This document shows positions 16,674 through 23,843 of a DNA stretch of 33,700 nt, piece by piece (the stretch's first letter is position 1; each line of letters starts with the position of its first letter). The translations under genes and the position numbers were made by a program. The stretch comes from JBFLYZ01 sp040756415 (lineage in GTDB: Bacteria > Bacteroidota > Bacteroidia > JADZBD01), in contig JBFLYZ010000039.1 in NCBI GenBank assembly GCA_040756415.1, forward strand, positions 1 through 33,700, written 5' to 3'. The notes below the pieces were generated by a model. The model saw nothing but the letters and a program-made list of their open reading frames with translations. It ran no database searches and had not been told where the DNA came from.

Positions 16674-17419
16674 AGAGAAGAGTTAAGCAGTTTTCCCCTT
16701 TCCAGTACCGTATGCAGGGCCTTTTCGTAGCGCGCTTCCCTGATCAGGCTGATATGGCCGGGATGATGGCAGTCGCTGCCCAGCAGCGAGATCATATCCT
16801 TCTCGATCAGTTGCTCGGCAATTTTCTTGGTAGAAAGCGAATAATGCCCGGTGAGCGAGGCGATGTTAAGCTGCAGCAGGGTGCCTTTTTCAACGAGGGC
16901 CTCGTACTGTTCGAATTTATTATGCCAGTAGGTATAGCGCTCCGGATGGGCCAGCACAGGCCTGTAACCTGATGTGATCAGCTTGAAAATGATGTTGTTC
17001 AGGTTATCGGGCGGGTTCATAAAAGATAGCTCGAAGAGCACGAAACGGTTGCCGAAGCTCAGGAGCCCGCCCCCGTCTATTTTCCGTTCGAAATCAAAGT
17101 CGAGATAATATTCAGCGGCCGCATCGATTTCCAGCGCTATACGCTCTTCCTTCAGCCTGGCGCGCACCTTCTCAAGACCTCCCAGGATGATTTCGGGGGT
17201 GTTGCGGTAGGCATCGCTCATCACGTGAGGGGTGGTCACCACCTTGCTGTATCCCAGTTCGCTCATGCTCCTGAGCAAAGCCAGCGAATCTTCCATGGTT
17301 TGCGCGCCATCGTCTATACCCGGTATGAAATGCGAATGCACATCGCAACGCAGAGCGGAAAGATCGGCCGGTCGATCACTGCGACTGGATTTTGAGAATA
17401 GCGAAGAAAAGAGGCCCAT
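16670..17419 (-). CDS. CpsB/CapC-type tyrosine-protein phosphatase (PHP fold)
   Basis: A 249-residue manganese-dependent phosphatase of the CpsB/YwqE family, which removes phosphate from BY-type tyrosine kinases controlling capsule and exopolysaccharide assembly. The metal-site motifs are visible: DVHSHFIPGIDDG at 26-38, TTPHVM near 62-67, LAHPERY in the middle, and LGSDCHHPGH near the C-terminus. It follows the nucleotide-sugar operon on the same strand and overlaps the next gene by 4 bases. No BY-kinase, Wza or Wzx/Wzy is in the window, so its partner kinase must be elsewhere. It has its own -7 element. Confidence 0.93.
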   Translation of the reverse strand: MGLFSSLFSKSSRSDRPADLSALRCDVHSHFIPGIDDGAQTMEDSLALLRSMSELGYSKVVTTPHVMSDAYRNTPEIILGGLEKVRARLKEERIALEIDAAAEYYLDFDFERKIDGGGLLSFGNRFVLFELSFMNPPDNLNNIIFKLITSGYRPVLAHPERYTYWHNKFEQYEALVEKGTLLQLNIASLTGHYSLSTKKIAEQLIEKDMISLLGSDCHHPGHISLIREARYEKALHTVLERGKLLNSSL

Positions 17420-17444
17420 TTGAAGCAGATCCTGTTGAGCGGAT

Positions 17445-17452
17445 CAAATTTA
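17445..17452 (-). promoter_or_regulatory. Candidate -7 element of cpsB
   Basis: On the minus strand, TAAATTTG matches TAnnTTTG exactly, 25 bases before the cpsB ATG (17419). No convincing -33 TTTG was found. There is no terminator between the preceding epimerase gene and cpsB, so read-through is also likely. Confidence 0.45.
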
Positions 17453-17487
17453 AGTAATAAAGGAAAGAGGGCGTTAAGGGGCCGGGA

Positions 17488-18480
17488 TTAACTTTTTTTC
17501 CTGTTCCTGAACCATTCAATGGTCAGGCGCAGGCCTTCTTCCGCCTTTACGGTTGGCCGGTAGCCGAGCAGGGTAGCCGCCCTGGAGATATCGGCAAGCG
17601 AATCTTTTACATCTCCTTTCCTCTCCTGGCGGTACAGGGGCTCAAGGGCAGAGCCGGTTATCTGCCTGAGCAGCGCGTACAGCCGGTTGACCGAAAGTTG
17701 TTCGCCTACCGCCACGTTGAATACGTTCCCGATCGCCTTCTGGTCGGTGCAGAACATGGCCCTGACATTGGCTTGTACGGCATTCTCCACAAAAGTAAAG
17801 TCCCTTGACTGCTGCCCGCTCCCGTTGATATAGACCGGGGTGTTGTTGAGCAGGCCATGGATGAACAAAGGGATGGCGGCCGCGTATTCCCCCCTGGGGT
17901 TCTGCCTGGGGCCGAAAATATTGAAATAGCGAAGGCCGAGTATCTCCATGTTGTAGGTGCGCACGAAAATATCGGCATAGAACTCGTTCACTAACTTGGA
18001 TACCGCGTAGGGCGATAAGGGTTTGCCTATACGCTCTTCCTTTTTGGGAAGATCGGTGCTGTCGCCATAAACGGAAGAAGAGCTGGCATAAACGATACGC
18101 TTTACCCGGGCATTGCGTGCCGCCACGAGAACAGACAGGAAGCCGCTGGCGTTGGCGTTGTGCGTGGCGATCGGGTTTTCGATCGAGCGCGGTACGGATC
18201 CCAGGGCGGCCTGGTGAAAAACATAATCAATGCCCTCGCAGGCCTTTTTGCAGGTATCCAGGTCGCAGATATCGCCACGGATGAATGTAAGGTTGCGGTG
18301 GTTCCGGAACGCGCTCAGGTTCTCTTCATATCCCGTTGAAAGGTTGTCGAGCACCGCCACCCTGCCGGCACCGTGGCGTAACAGGTACTCCACCAGGTTG
18401 CTGCCAATGAACCCGGCCCCGCCTGTGACCAGGAAAGAAGAGTGTGAAATGTCGTTAGGGTGATAGGCTTGTTCGTACAT
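17488..18480 (-). CDS. UDP-N-acetylglucosamine(-uronate) 4-epimerase, WbpP/TviC type
   Basis: A 330-residue extended SDR enzyme. The NAD-binding motif is TGGAGFIGSN at 19-28, catalytic SSSSVYGD follows later, and the YxxxK pair is in SPYAVSK. The stretch HQAALGSVPRSIENP is diagnostic of the WbpP/TviC subgroup, which interconverts UDP-GlcNAc and UDP-GalNAc or their uronic acids. NIFGPRQNPRGEYAAAIP is typical too. It is the last gene of the operon wbpD-wbpB-tviB-rmlB-tviC, 21 bp after rmlB. Together with the TviB-like dehydrogenase it would produce UDP-GalNAcA, or it could act on the diacetamido sugar. The substrate preference is inferred. Confidence 0.88.
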   Translation of the reverse strand: MYEQAYHPNDISHSSFLVTGGAGFIGSNLVEYLLRHGAGRVAVLDNLSTGYEENLSAFRNHRNLTFIRGDICDLDTCKKACEGIDYVFHQAALGSVPRSIENPIATHNANASGFLSVLVAARNARVKRIVYASSSSVYGDSTDLPKKEERIGKPLSPYAVSKLVNEFYADIFVRTYNMEILGLRYFNIFGPRQNPRGEYAAAIPLFIHGLLNNTPVYINGSGQQSRDFTFVENAVQANVRAMFCTDQKAIGNVFNVAVGEQLSVNRLYALLRQITGSALEPLYRQERKGDVKDSLADISRAATLLGYRPTVKAEEGLRLTIEWFRNRKKS

Positions 18481-18501
18481 GCATGGCCTGCGATAACTGT
18501 A

Positions 18502-19557
18502 TTATCGCTTTACATATTGCTGCTCGTAATAGTTCTGATAGTCACCGCTGGTTACGTTCCTGAGCCATTCCTCGTTGGCCAGGTACCAGTCAACCGTTTT
18601 TTCCAGCCCTTCTTCGAACTGCAGGGATGGTTTCCAGCCCAGCTCTTTCTGGAGCTTGGATGAATCGATCGCATATCGCAGGTCATGGCCGGCACGGTCC
18701 TTCACAAAGGTGATGAGCTTCTCCGATTCGCCCGGCTTTCTGCCCAGCTTCCTGTCCATGATACGGCACAGCAGGCGTATGAGATCGATGTTCTTCCACT
18801 CGTTATTGCCTCCAATATTGTAGGTATCACCGATCCGGCCTTTATGAAAGATCACATCGATGGCACGGGCATGGTCCTCCACGAAAAGCCAGTCGCGCAC
18901 GTTCTCTCCTTTGCCGTACACCGGCACGGGCTTATTGTTCCTGATGTTATTGATGGCCAGCGGGATGAGCTTTTCGGGGAAATGGAACGATCCGTAGTTG
19001 TTCGAACAGTTCGATATTACCACCGGCAGGCCGTAAGTATCATGGTAAGCGCGCACAAAATGATCAGAGCCGGCCTTGCTGGCCGAATAAGGGCTGTGCG
19101 GGTCGTAGCGGGTCTCTTCCGTGAAAAAGCCGGTTTCCCCGAGTGAGCCGTAAACCTCGTCCGTGCTCACATGGTAGAACAGCCGCCCGTCATTCGCCTC
19201 TTTCCAGGACTGGCGGGCTGCATTGAGCAGGTTCACCGTTCCCACCACATTGGTCATGACAAAATCGATCGGGTTGGCGATAGACCGGTCTACGTGCGAC
19301 TCGGCAGCCAGGTGAATGACGGCCAGAAAACGCTGCTTTTCAAAAAGGGAATGGATAAGTGAAGCGTCAACGATGTCGCCCTTCACAAACTCGTAGTTGG
19401 GTTTGTCCTCGATATCCTTCAGGTTGGCCAGGTTGCCTGCATAAGTCAGCTTGTCGAGGTTTACGATATGGTAATCGGGGTACTTGTTGACAAAGAGCCG
19501 GACCACATGCGATCCGATGAAGCCAGCGCCTCCGGTTATGAGAACGGTTTTTTTCAT
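18502..19557 (-). CDS. rmlB: dTDP-glucose 4,6-dehydratase
   Basis: A 351-residue extended SDR enzyme that makes dTDP-4-keto-6-deoxyglucose. It has TGGAGFIGSHVVR near the N-terminus, LAAESHVDRSI, STDEVYGSLG and the YSASKAGSDH active-site segment, all standard for RmlB/RfbB. Its ATG overlaps the upstream dehydrogenase stop by one base (TAATG). No rmlA, rmlC or rmlD is in the window, so either they lie elsewhere or the product feeds another 6-deoxy or amino sugar. Confidence 0.95.
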   Translation of the reverse strand: MKKTVLITGGAGFIGSHVVRLFVNKYPDYHIVNLDKLTYAGNLANLKDIEDKPNYEFVKGDIVDASLIHSLFEKQRFLAVIHLAAESHVDRSIANPIDFVMTNVVGTVNLLNAARQSWKEANDGRLFYHVSTDEVYGSLGETGFFTEETRYDPHSPYSASKAGSDHFVRAYHDTYGLPVVISNCSNNYGSFHFPEKLIPLAINNIRNNKPVPVYGKGENVRDWLFVEDHARAIDVIFHKGRIGDTYNIGGNNEWKNIDLIRLLCRIMDRKLGRKPGESEKLITFVKDRAGHDLRYAIDSSKLQKELGWKPSLQFEEGLEKTVDWYLANEEWLRNVTSGDYQNYYEQQYVKR

Positions 19558-20843
19558 TACAGGCTCCAGTAATTTAACTTCCTGATCTTTCCGCGGTAAA
19601 TGCCTTTTACATCCACCAGCACGCCTTTGGGCGAGAGGAGCGAAGCAAAATATTTTTCATCCAGCCCCTTGTACTCTTTATGGTTCACGGCCACGATCAC
19701 CCCTGCGTACTTCTTCCCGGGCTTGCTGAGGCCGAACCCGTACTCGTGCTTCAGCTCGTCCGAATCGGCATGCGGGTCCGCCACATCAACGGTCAGGCCG
19801 AATGAGGTCAGCTCCTTCACGATGTCGGCCACTTTCGAGTTGCGTATATCGCTTACATCTTCTTTGAACGTGGCGCCCATCACCAGCACTTTCGATTTCG
19901 AAATGTTGATCCCCGTGGCAATGATCTTTTTGACCAGGTTCTTGGCCACGTAAAAACCCATCGAATCGTTCACGTACCTTCCCGAATTGATCACGCGGGC
20001 GTGATAGCCCAGCGATGCGGCCTTGTGCGTAAGGTAATAAGGGTCTACGCCTATGCAATGCCCGCCCACCAGGCCCGGGTAGAATTTCAGGAAGTTCCAT
20101 TTGGTGCCGGCCGCTTCCAGCACATCGAATGTGTTGATGCCCATGCGGTTGAAAATGATGGAGAGCTCGTTCATCAGGGCGATGTTCACGTCACGCTGCG
20201 TATTCTCGATGATCTTGGCCGCCTCGGCCACTTTTATACTGGGGGCGCGATGGGTACCCGGTTCAACAATGATCTCATACACCCTGGCGATGTTCTCCAG
20301 CGATTCTTCATCGCATCCGCTCACCACCTTCAGTATCTTGGTAATGGTGTGCTCTTTATCGCCCGGGTTGATGCGCTCTGGCGAATAGCCTACCTTGAAG
20401 TCCTTTTTGAACTTCAGCCTGGAATGGTGCTCGAGCACGGGTATACAGTCCTCTTCGGTGCAGCCCGGGTAAACGGTAGACTCATAGACCACATAATCTC
20501 CTTTCTTAAGCACTTTGCCCACCGAGGTGGATGCACCTATCAGCGGTTTGAGGTCAGGCAGGTTGTGCTCATCGATAGGCGTAGGCACGGCAACGATGAA
20601 GAAGCGGGCCTTGCGAAGCACATCGGGCGAGGAGGTGAACTCGATATCGCAGCCTTCAAAATCTTTTTTTGTCAGCTCGTTGCTGGGATCGATGCCTTTC
20701 CGCATCATATCCACGCGCTTTTCGTTGATGTCGAAGCCGATAACCTTTATTTTCCTGGCAAATGCCAGGGCGATGGGAAGACCAACGTAACCGAGGCCGA
20801 TCACTGCCAGGGCGGCCTTCTTTTCCTTTAGTTCCTTGTACAT
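19557..20843 (-). CDS. UDP-N-acetyl-hexosamine 6-dehydrogenase, TviB/WbpO type
   Basis: A 428-residue NAD-dependent nucleotide-sugar dehydrogenase oxidising C6 to a carboxylate. It has the Rossmann motif GLGYVG (16-21), the central segment KIIENTQRDVNIALMNELS (211-228), which marks the UDP-HexNAc-specific TviB/WbpO/WbpA group, and the catalytic cysteine Cys263 in GGHCIGVDPYY. The UDP-GlcNAc or UDP-GalNAc product enters both the TviC branch and the WbpB/E/D branch. It overlaps the genes on both sides by one base (TAATG junctions), showing a tight operon. Choice between GlcNAc and GalNAc substrates cannot be settled from sequence. Confidence 0.92.
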   Translation of the reverse strand: MYKELKEKKAALAVIGLGYVGLPIALAFARKIKVIGFDINEKRVDMMRKGIDPSNELTKKDFEGCDIEFTSSPDVLRKARFFIVAVPTPIDEHNLPDLKPLIGASTSVGKVLKKGDYVVYESTVYPGCTEEDCIPVLEHHSRLKFKKDFKVGYSPERINPGDKEHTITKILKVVSGCDEESLENIARVYEIIVEPGTHRAPSIKVAEAAKIIENTQRDVNIALMNELSIIFNRMGINTFDVLEAAGTKWNFLKFYPGLVGGHCIGVDPYYLTHKAASLGYHARVINSGRYVNDSMGFYVAKNLVKKIIATGINISKSKVLVMGATFKEDVSDIRNSKVADIVKELTSFGLTVDVADPHADSDELKHEYGFGLSKPGKKYAGVIVAVNHKEYKGLDEKYFASLLSPKGVLVDVKGIYRGKIRKLNYWSL

Positions 20844-21868
20844 TATGATTTTCTATCCGGTTTCCTGAATGAATAAATGCGCTCGATGATATCGACCACC
20901 TTCATGCCTTCGAGGGCATTCGTGGTAATAGTCTTTCTTCCTTTCAGTACGTCCACCACATTCTGTATAACGAAATTGTGGTTATTGGCAGAGCCCTTGT
21001 ACGCTCCGTAATCGTTGGCGGGTGCTGTTTCTTCGAGCTCAGGCATCTGGTAGTCCCTGATGTGACAATACTCCACCTTATCCATGTATTGGCCGCCCAC
21101 TTTCACGCTGCCTTTGCTGCCCACAATAGAGATGCTGCTTTCCAGGTTCTTGTCCCACACCGCGGTGGAATAATTAATGGCGCCCATGCCTCCTTTAACG
21201 AACCTGAAGTTGACAAAACCGCTGTCCTCGAAATCGGTAAGGGTGGCGTGATTGAAATCAGCGAACTTGGCCTGTATATCGGTAATGTCGCCAAACATCC
21301 AGTAAAGAAGATCGATCCAGTGTGAGAACTGGGTGTAAAGCGTGCCTCCGTCCAGGTCCTGGGTGCCTTTCCACCCGCCTTTCTTATAGTAGCGCTCGTC
21401 ACGGTTCCAGTAGCAATTGAGCTGTACCATGTAAATATCGCCAATGACCTTTTTGTCAACAATCTCTTTCAACCACACCGAAGGAGGGGAGTAGCGGTTC
21501 TGCATGACGCAGAATACCTGCTTCTGGCGCTGCAGGGCGCTCGAGAGGATCTGTTCGCAGTCCTGCCGGTGGAGGGCCATGGGTTTTTCCACTACCACGC
21601 TTTTGCCGCTTTCAATGGCCATCAGTGCGTGTTTCGCGTGCAGTCCGTTAGGAGAGCAGATGTTCACCACCTCTACTTCGGGATGCGCTTTGAGCATCTC
21701 TTCGGCCGATGCATAGAATTTTTCATTCAGATCGTTCAGCCCCAGCTTTTCCCTGGGAAGTATATCGCACACCGCTATCAGCTCCGTCTCCGGGTTCCTG
21801 CGTACCATTTCGGCATGGCGCTTGCCTATATGTCCCTGGCCGATAACGGCAAATCTTATCCTGCTCAT
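20843..21868 (-). CDS. Gfo/Idh/MocA oxidoreductase, WbpB/WlbA type (UDP-GlcNAcA 3-dehydrogenase)
   Basis: A 341-residue NAD(P)-binding oxidoreductase. It has the Rossmann motif VIGQGHIGKRH near residues 8-18, VEKPMALH (the EKP motif) near 92-99, and a C-terminal alpha/beta domain with GGTLYTQFSHWIDLLYWM. In this context (WbpD-like acyltransferase immediately upstream, UDP-HexNAc dehydrogenase immediately downstream) it fits WbpB/WlbA, which oxidises C3 of UDP-GlcNAcA before transamination. Family membership is clear; the substrate is inferred from neighbours. Confidence 0.87.
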   Translation of the reverse strand: MSRIRFAVIGQGHIGKRHAEMVRRNPETELIAVCDILPREKLGLNDLNEKFYASAEEMLKAHPEVEVVNICSPNGLHAKHALMAIESGKSVVVEKPMALHRQDCEQILSSALQRQKQVFCVMQNRYSPPSVWLKEIVDKKVIGDIYMVQLNCYWNRDERYYKKGGWKGTQDLDGGTLYTQFSHWIDLLYWMFGDITDIQAKFADFNHATLTDFEDSGFVNFRFVKGGMGAINYSTAVWDKNLESSISIVGSKGSVKVGGQYMDKVEYCHIRDYQMPELEETAPANDYGAYKGSANNHNFVIQNVVDVLKGRKTITTNALEGMKVVDIIERIYSFRKPDRKS

Positions 21869-22443
21869 ATTGCTTTGGTCACTTTCCCGTTTTCCAGTTT
21901 GTATTTTTCCTTGCTTTCAGGACAAACAGCCAGGCCCTGCGCGTCAAAGTTCAGGCGATGGCCGTATTCGCTCATCCAGCCTGCCTGGCGTGCGGGATTG
22001 CCGACCACCAGCGCATAGGCGGGTACCGTTTTAGTGACCACCGCCCCGGCACCGATAAAAGCGTATTCGCCTATGTCGTGCCCGCATACTATGGTAGCAT
22101 TGGCCCCTATGCTGGCTCCTTTGCCTACATGGGTTTTCGCATACTGGCTTTTCCTTACTACCGCGCTGCGCGGGTTAATGATATTGGTGAAGACCATAGA
22201 AGGTCCCAGGAATACGTCATCGGCACAGGTCACGCCCGTGTAAATAGAAACATTGTTCTGCACCTTGACATTCCTGCCGAGCACCACTTCGGGCGAAATG
22301 ACCACGTTCTGGCCGATGTTGCAGCCCTCACCGATCACGCAGCCCGGCATGATGTGCGAGAAGTGCCAGATCCTGGTGCCCTTGCCTATTTTGCAGCCTT
22401 CGTCAATAACCGCGGTGGGGTGCGCGAAATATTCTTTTTCCAT
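21865..22443 (-). CDS. Left-handed beta-helix N-acetyltransferase, WbpD/WlbB type
   Basis: A 192-residue hexapeptide-repeat acetyltransferase. Repeats such as CKIGKGTRIWHFSHIMPG, CVIGEGCNIGQNVVIS and VHVQN-like turns build the left-handed helix. IWHFSHIM and FTNIINPRSAV are characteristic of the WbpD/WlbB group, which acetylates the 3-amino group of UDP-GlcNAc3NA from acetyl-CoA. The stop overlaps the WbpB start by 4 bases (ATGA). It is the first gene of its operon and has a strong -7 element upstream. Confidence 0.9.
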   Translation of the reverse strand: MEKEYFAHPTAVIDEGCKIGKGTRIWHFSHIMPGCVIGEGCNIGQNVVISPEVVLGRNVKVQNNVSIYTGVTCADDVFLGPSMVFTNIINPRSAVVRKSQYAKTHVGKGASIGANATIVCGHDIGEYAFIGAGAVVTKTVPAYALVVGNPARQAGWMSEYGHRLNFDAQGLAVCPESKEKYKLENGKVTKAI

Positions 22444-22462
22444 CCTTTTTTAAGAAGAAGCA

Positions 22463-22470
22463 CAAAGATA
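22463..22470 (-). promoter_or_regulatory. Promoter of the wbpD-wbpB-tviB-rmlB-tviC operon
   Basis: On the minus strand, TATCTTTG is an exact -7 match 19 bases before the wbpD-like ATG (22443). It lies within the short inverted repeat AAAGATAATATCTTT (22464-22478), giving a near-match in the opposite direction too. It sits between the ThpR stop and the operon start. Confidence 0.6.
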
Positions 22471-22476
22471 ATATCT

Positions 22477-23037
22477 TTATGTAAAGCGAAAGGTCCTGAT
22501 ACTTTGATAGTTGCTCTGCCCGTTCTGGCGGATGGTTTCCCACAGCTCGCATGAATCGATGCGTATTTCGGGAAGGGTGGCGCGAAGCAGGCGTATGGCC
22601 GAATGGCCTTTAATTCCGCGAAAGCGTCCCAATGTAATGTGCGGTACGGGGTCCTCGTAGTGAAAAGGGTTTTCGCCCGGTAGATATGTGCTTAAAGCGC
22701 TGTGGATGGCTTTTGAAAGCTCGGCAAAGCGCTCGTCTCTGTGGTACCTGCCCCACACCATGCGTGGCCGCTTTTCCGGGGCAAGTGCGATGTCGTTGAA
22801 TCGGATCGTAAAGGCATTCTGCCGCGTAAGCAGGGTGTTAAGGGCATCGCATATGCCATTAAAGGCCGTGCCCGGTATGTTGCCGATGAAATACACCGTC
22901 AGGTGCAGGTTGATGTCGCGCATCCATTTTATGCTCAGGCCCGCATTAGCGGCACGCAGTTGTTCAACAAGCGTTACGGTTTGAGCCGGTGCGCGAACGG
23001 CAAGGAATATCCTTCGTATGTCAGCGCCTGATCTCAA
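22477..23037 (-). CDS. thpR: RNA 2',3'-cyclic phosphodiesterase (ThpR, 2H phosphoesterase family)
   Basis: A protein of about 186 residues with the two 2H signature motifs HLT (45-47, in NLHLTVYFIG) and HIT (133-135, in VPHITLGRF). These histidines hydrolyse 2',3'-cyclic phosphates on RNA or related cyclic phosphodiesters such as ADP-ribose 1''-2'' cyclic phosphate. No ATG precedes the first beta strand (RRIFLAVRAP); the best start is a TTG at 23037. It overlaps the acylphosphatase end by 17 bases. Family assignment is solid; the biological substrate is not known. Confidence 0.87.
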   Translation of the reverse strand: MRSGADIRRIFLAVRAPAQTVTLVEQLRAANAGLSIKWMRDINLHLTVYFIGNIPGTAFNGICDALNTLLTRQNAFTIRFNDIALAPEKRPRMVWGRYHRDERFAELSKAIHSALSTYLPGENPFHYEDPVPHITLGRFRGIKGHSAIRLLRATLPEIRIDSCELWETIRQNGQSNYQSIRTFRFT

Positions 23038-23293
23038 AAGAGGAGAACGGTTTTACCGGCCCTTCACGGGTGATCACTTCTCTTACCTCCGCCCGGGGTG
23101 GTCCCTTGCGGCACCAGGCTGCCAGCTTGCCCAGCATCTCTTCTGTGCCTTCCGCTTCGATGTATACATCCCCATTCGCTTCATTGCGCACAAAGCCGTT
23201 TATGCCTAATTGTCTTGCCGTTTCAGCGGTCGACTGACGGTAAAAAACGCCCTGAACCTTTCCCTTAACGGTGATGTTATAATGCCTGATCAT
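23021..23293 (-). CDS. acyP: Acylphosphatase
   Basis: A 90-residue enzyme hydrolysing carboxyl-phosphate bonds (acyl phosphates). Both catalytic residues are present: Arg19 in VKGKVQGVFYR and Asn37 in NGFVRNEANGDV. The ATG at 23293 (MIRHYN) is preferred because it gives the normal family length; a TTG 42 bases further up is possible. It overlaps the macrodomain gene end by 17 bases and the ThpR start by 17 bases, so the three are probably translationally coupled. Confidence 0.92.
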   Translation of the reverse strand: MIRHYNITVKGKVQGVFYRQSTAETARQLGINGFVRNEANGDVYIEAEGTEEMLGKLAAWCRKGPPRAEVREVITREGPVKPFSSFEIRR

Positions 23294-23792
23294 GCCGGAG
23301 CAGTTCTTCGTAAATGTTCTTTGTTCGCTCGTCAAAACAACAAAAAATGATCTTTTCTACCGATGAAGGCTCCAGCGCAAATCGCCTTGCCTCACGTACT
23401 GCAATACCAGCCGCGAGCCCGGCAGGAAAGCGGTAAACCCCGGTGCTGATGGCCGGGAAAGCGATCGAGCGTACCTGGTTCTCAGCGGCCAGCCGCAGCG
23501 AGTTCATGTAGCAAGCGGCAAGCAGTAAGTCTTCATGATGGCTGCCCCCATTCCAGACCGGACCTACCGTATGAATGATGAAGCGCGCCTTCAGCTTAAA
23601 GCCGGGCGTGATCTTCGCTTCACCCGTTTTGCAGCCACCCAGTTTTCGGCAATACTCGAGCAAGCCGGGGCCTGCCGCCCGGTGTATGGCACCGTCAACA
23701 CCTCCACCGCCCAGCAGCGAGCTGTTTGCCGCGTTAACGATAGCGTCCACGTCAAGAGCGGTGATATCGCCCTGGTATAACGTTATCTTCAT
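23277..23792 (-). CDS. Macrodomain protein (O-acetyl-ADP-ribose deacetylase / ADP-ribose phosphoesterase type)
   Basis: A 171-residue single-domain MacroD/YmdB-type protein. The ADP-ribose-binding signature NAANSSLLGGGGVDGAIH spans 20-37 and includes the catalytic-type Asp33. The second loop PAISTGVYRFP spans 113-123. Known activities in this group are deacetylation of O-acetyl-ADP-ribose, removal of mono-ADP-ribose from proteins, and, in the yeast relative Poa1p, hydrolysis of ADP-ribose 1''-phosphate. It starts directly after the C25 protease terminator and shows no promoter of its own, so read-through may feed it. It heads the overlapping trio with acylphosphatase and ThpR. Confidence 0.92.
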   Translation of the reverse strand: MKITLYQGDITALDVDAIVNAANSSLLGGGGVDGAIHRAAGPGLLEYCRKLGGCKTGEAKITPGFKLKARFIIHTVGPVWNGGSHHEDLLLAACYMNSLRLAAENQVRSIAFPAISTGVYRFPAGLAAGIAVREARRFALEPSSVEKIIFCCFDERTKNIYEELLRHDQAL

Positions 23793-23800
23793 AAAACAAA

Positions 23801-23827
23801 AAAGCCCACAAGCTGATTGCGGGCTTT
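23801..23827 (-). terminator. Terminator of the C25 protease gene
   Basis: AAAGCCC (23801-23807) pairs with GGGCTTT (23821-23827), with further inner pairs after one mismatch. On the minus strand it is followed by TTTTGTTTTATG, so the T-tract runs into the macrodomain start codon. Confidence 0.75.
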
Positions 23828-23843
23828 CTGCTATGTTGAGAAA

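Noticed and set aside
23277..23792. Macrodomain protein as a DarG-type antitoxin
   Set aside because: No DarT-like toxin gene is adjacent, and the partners are acylphosphatase and ThpR; the sequence is of MacroD/YmdB type.
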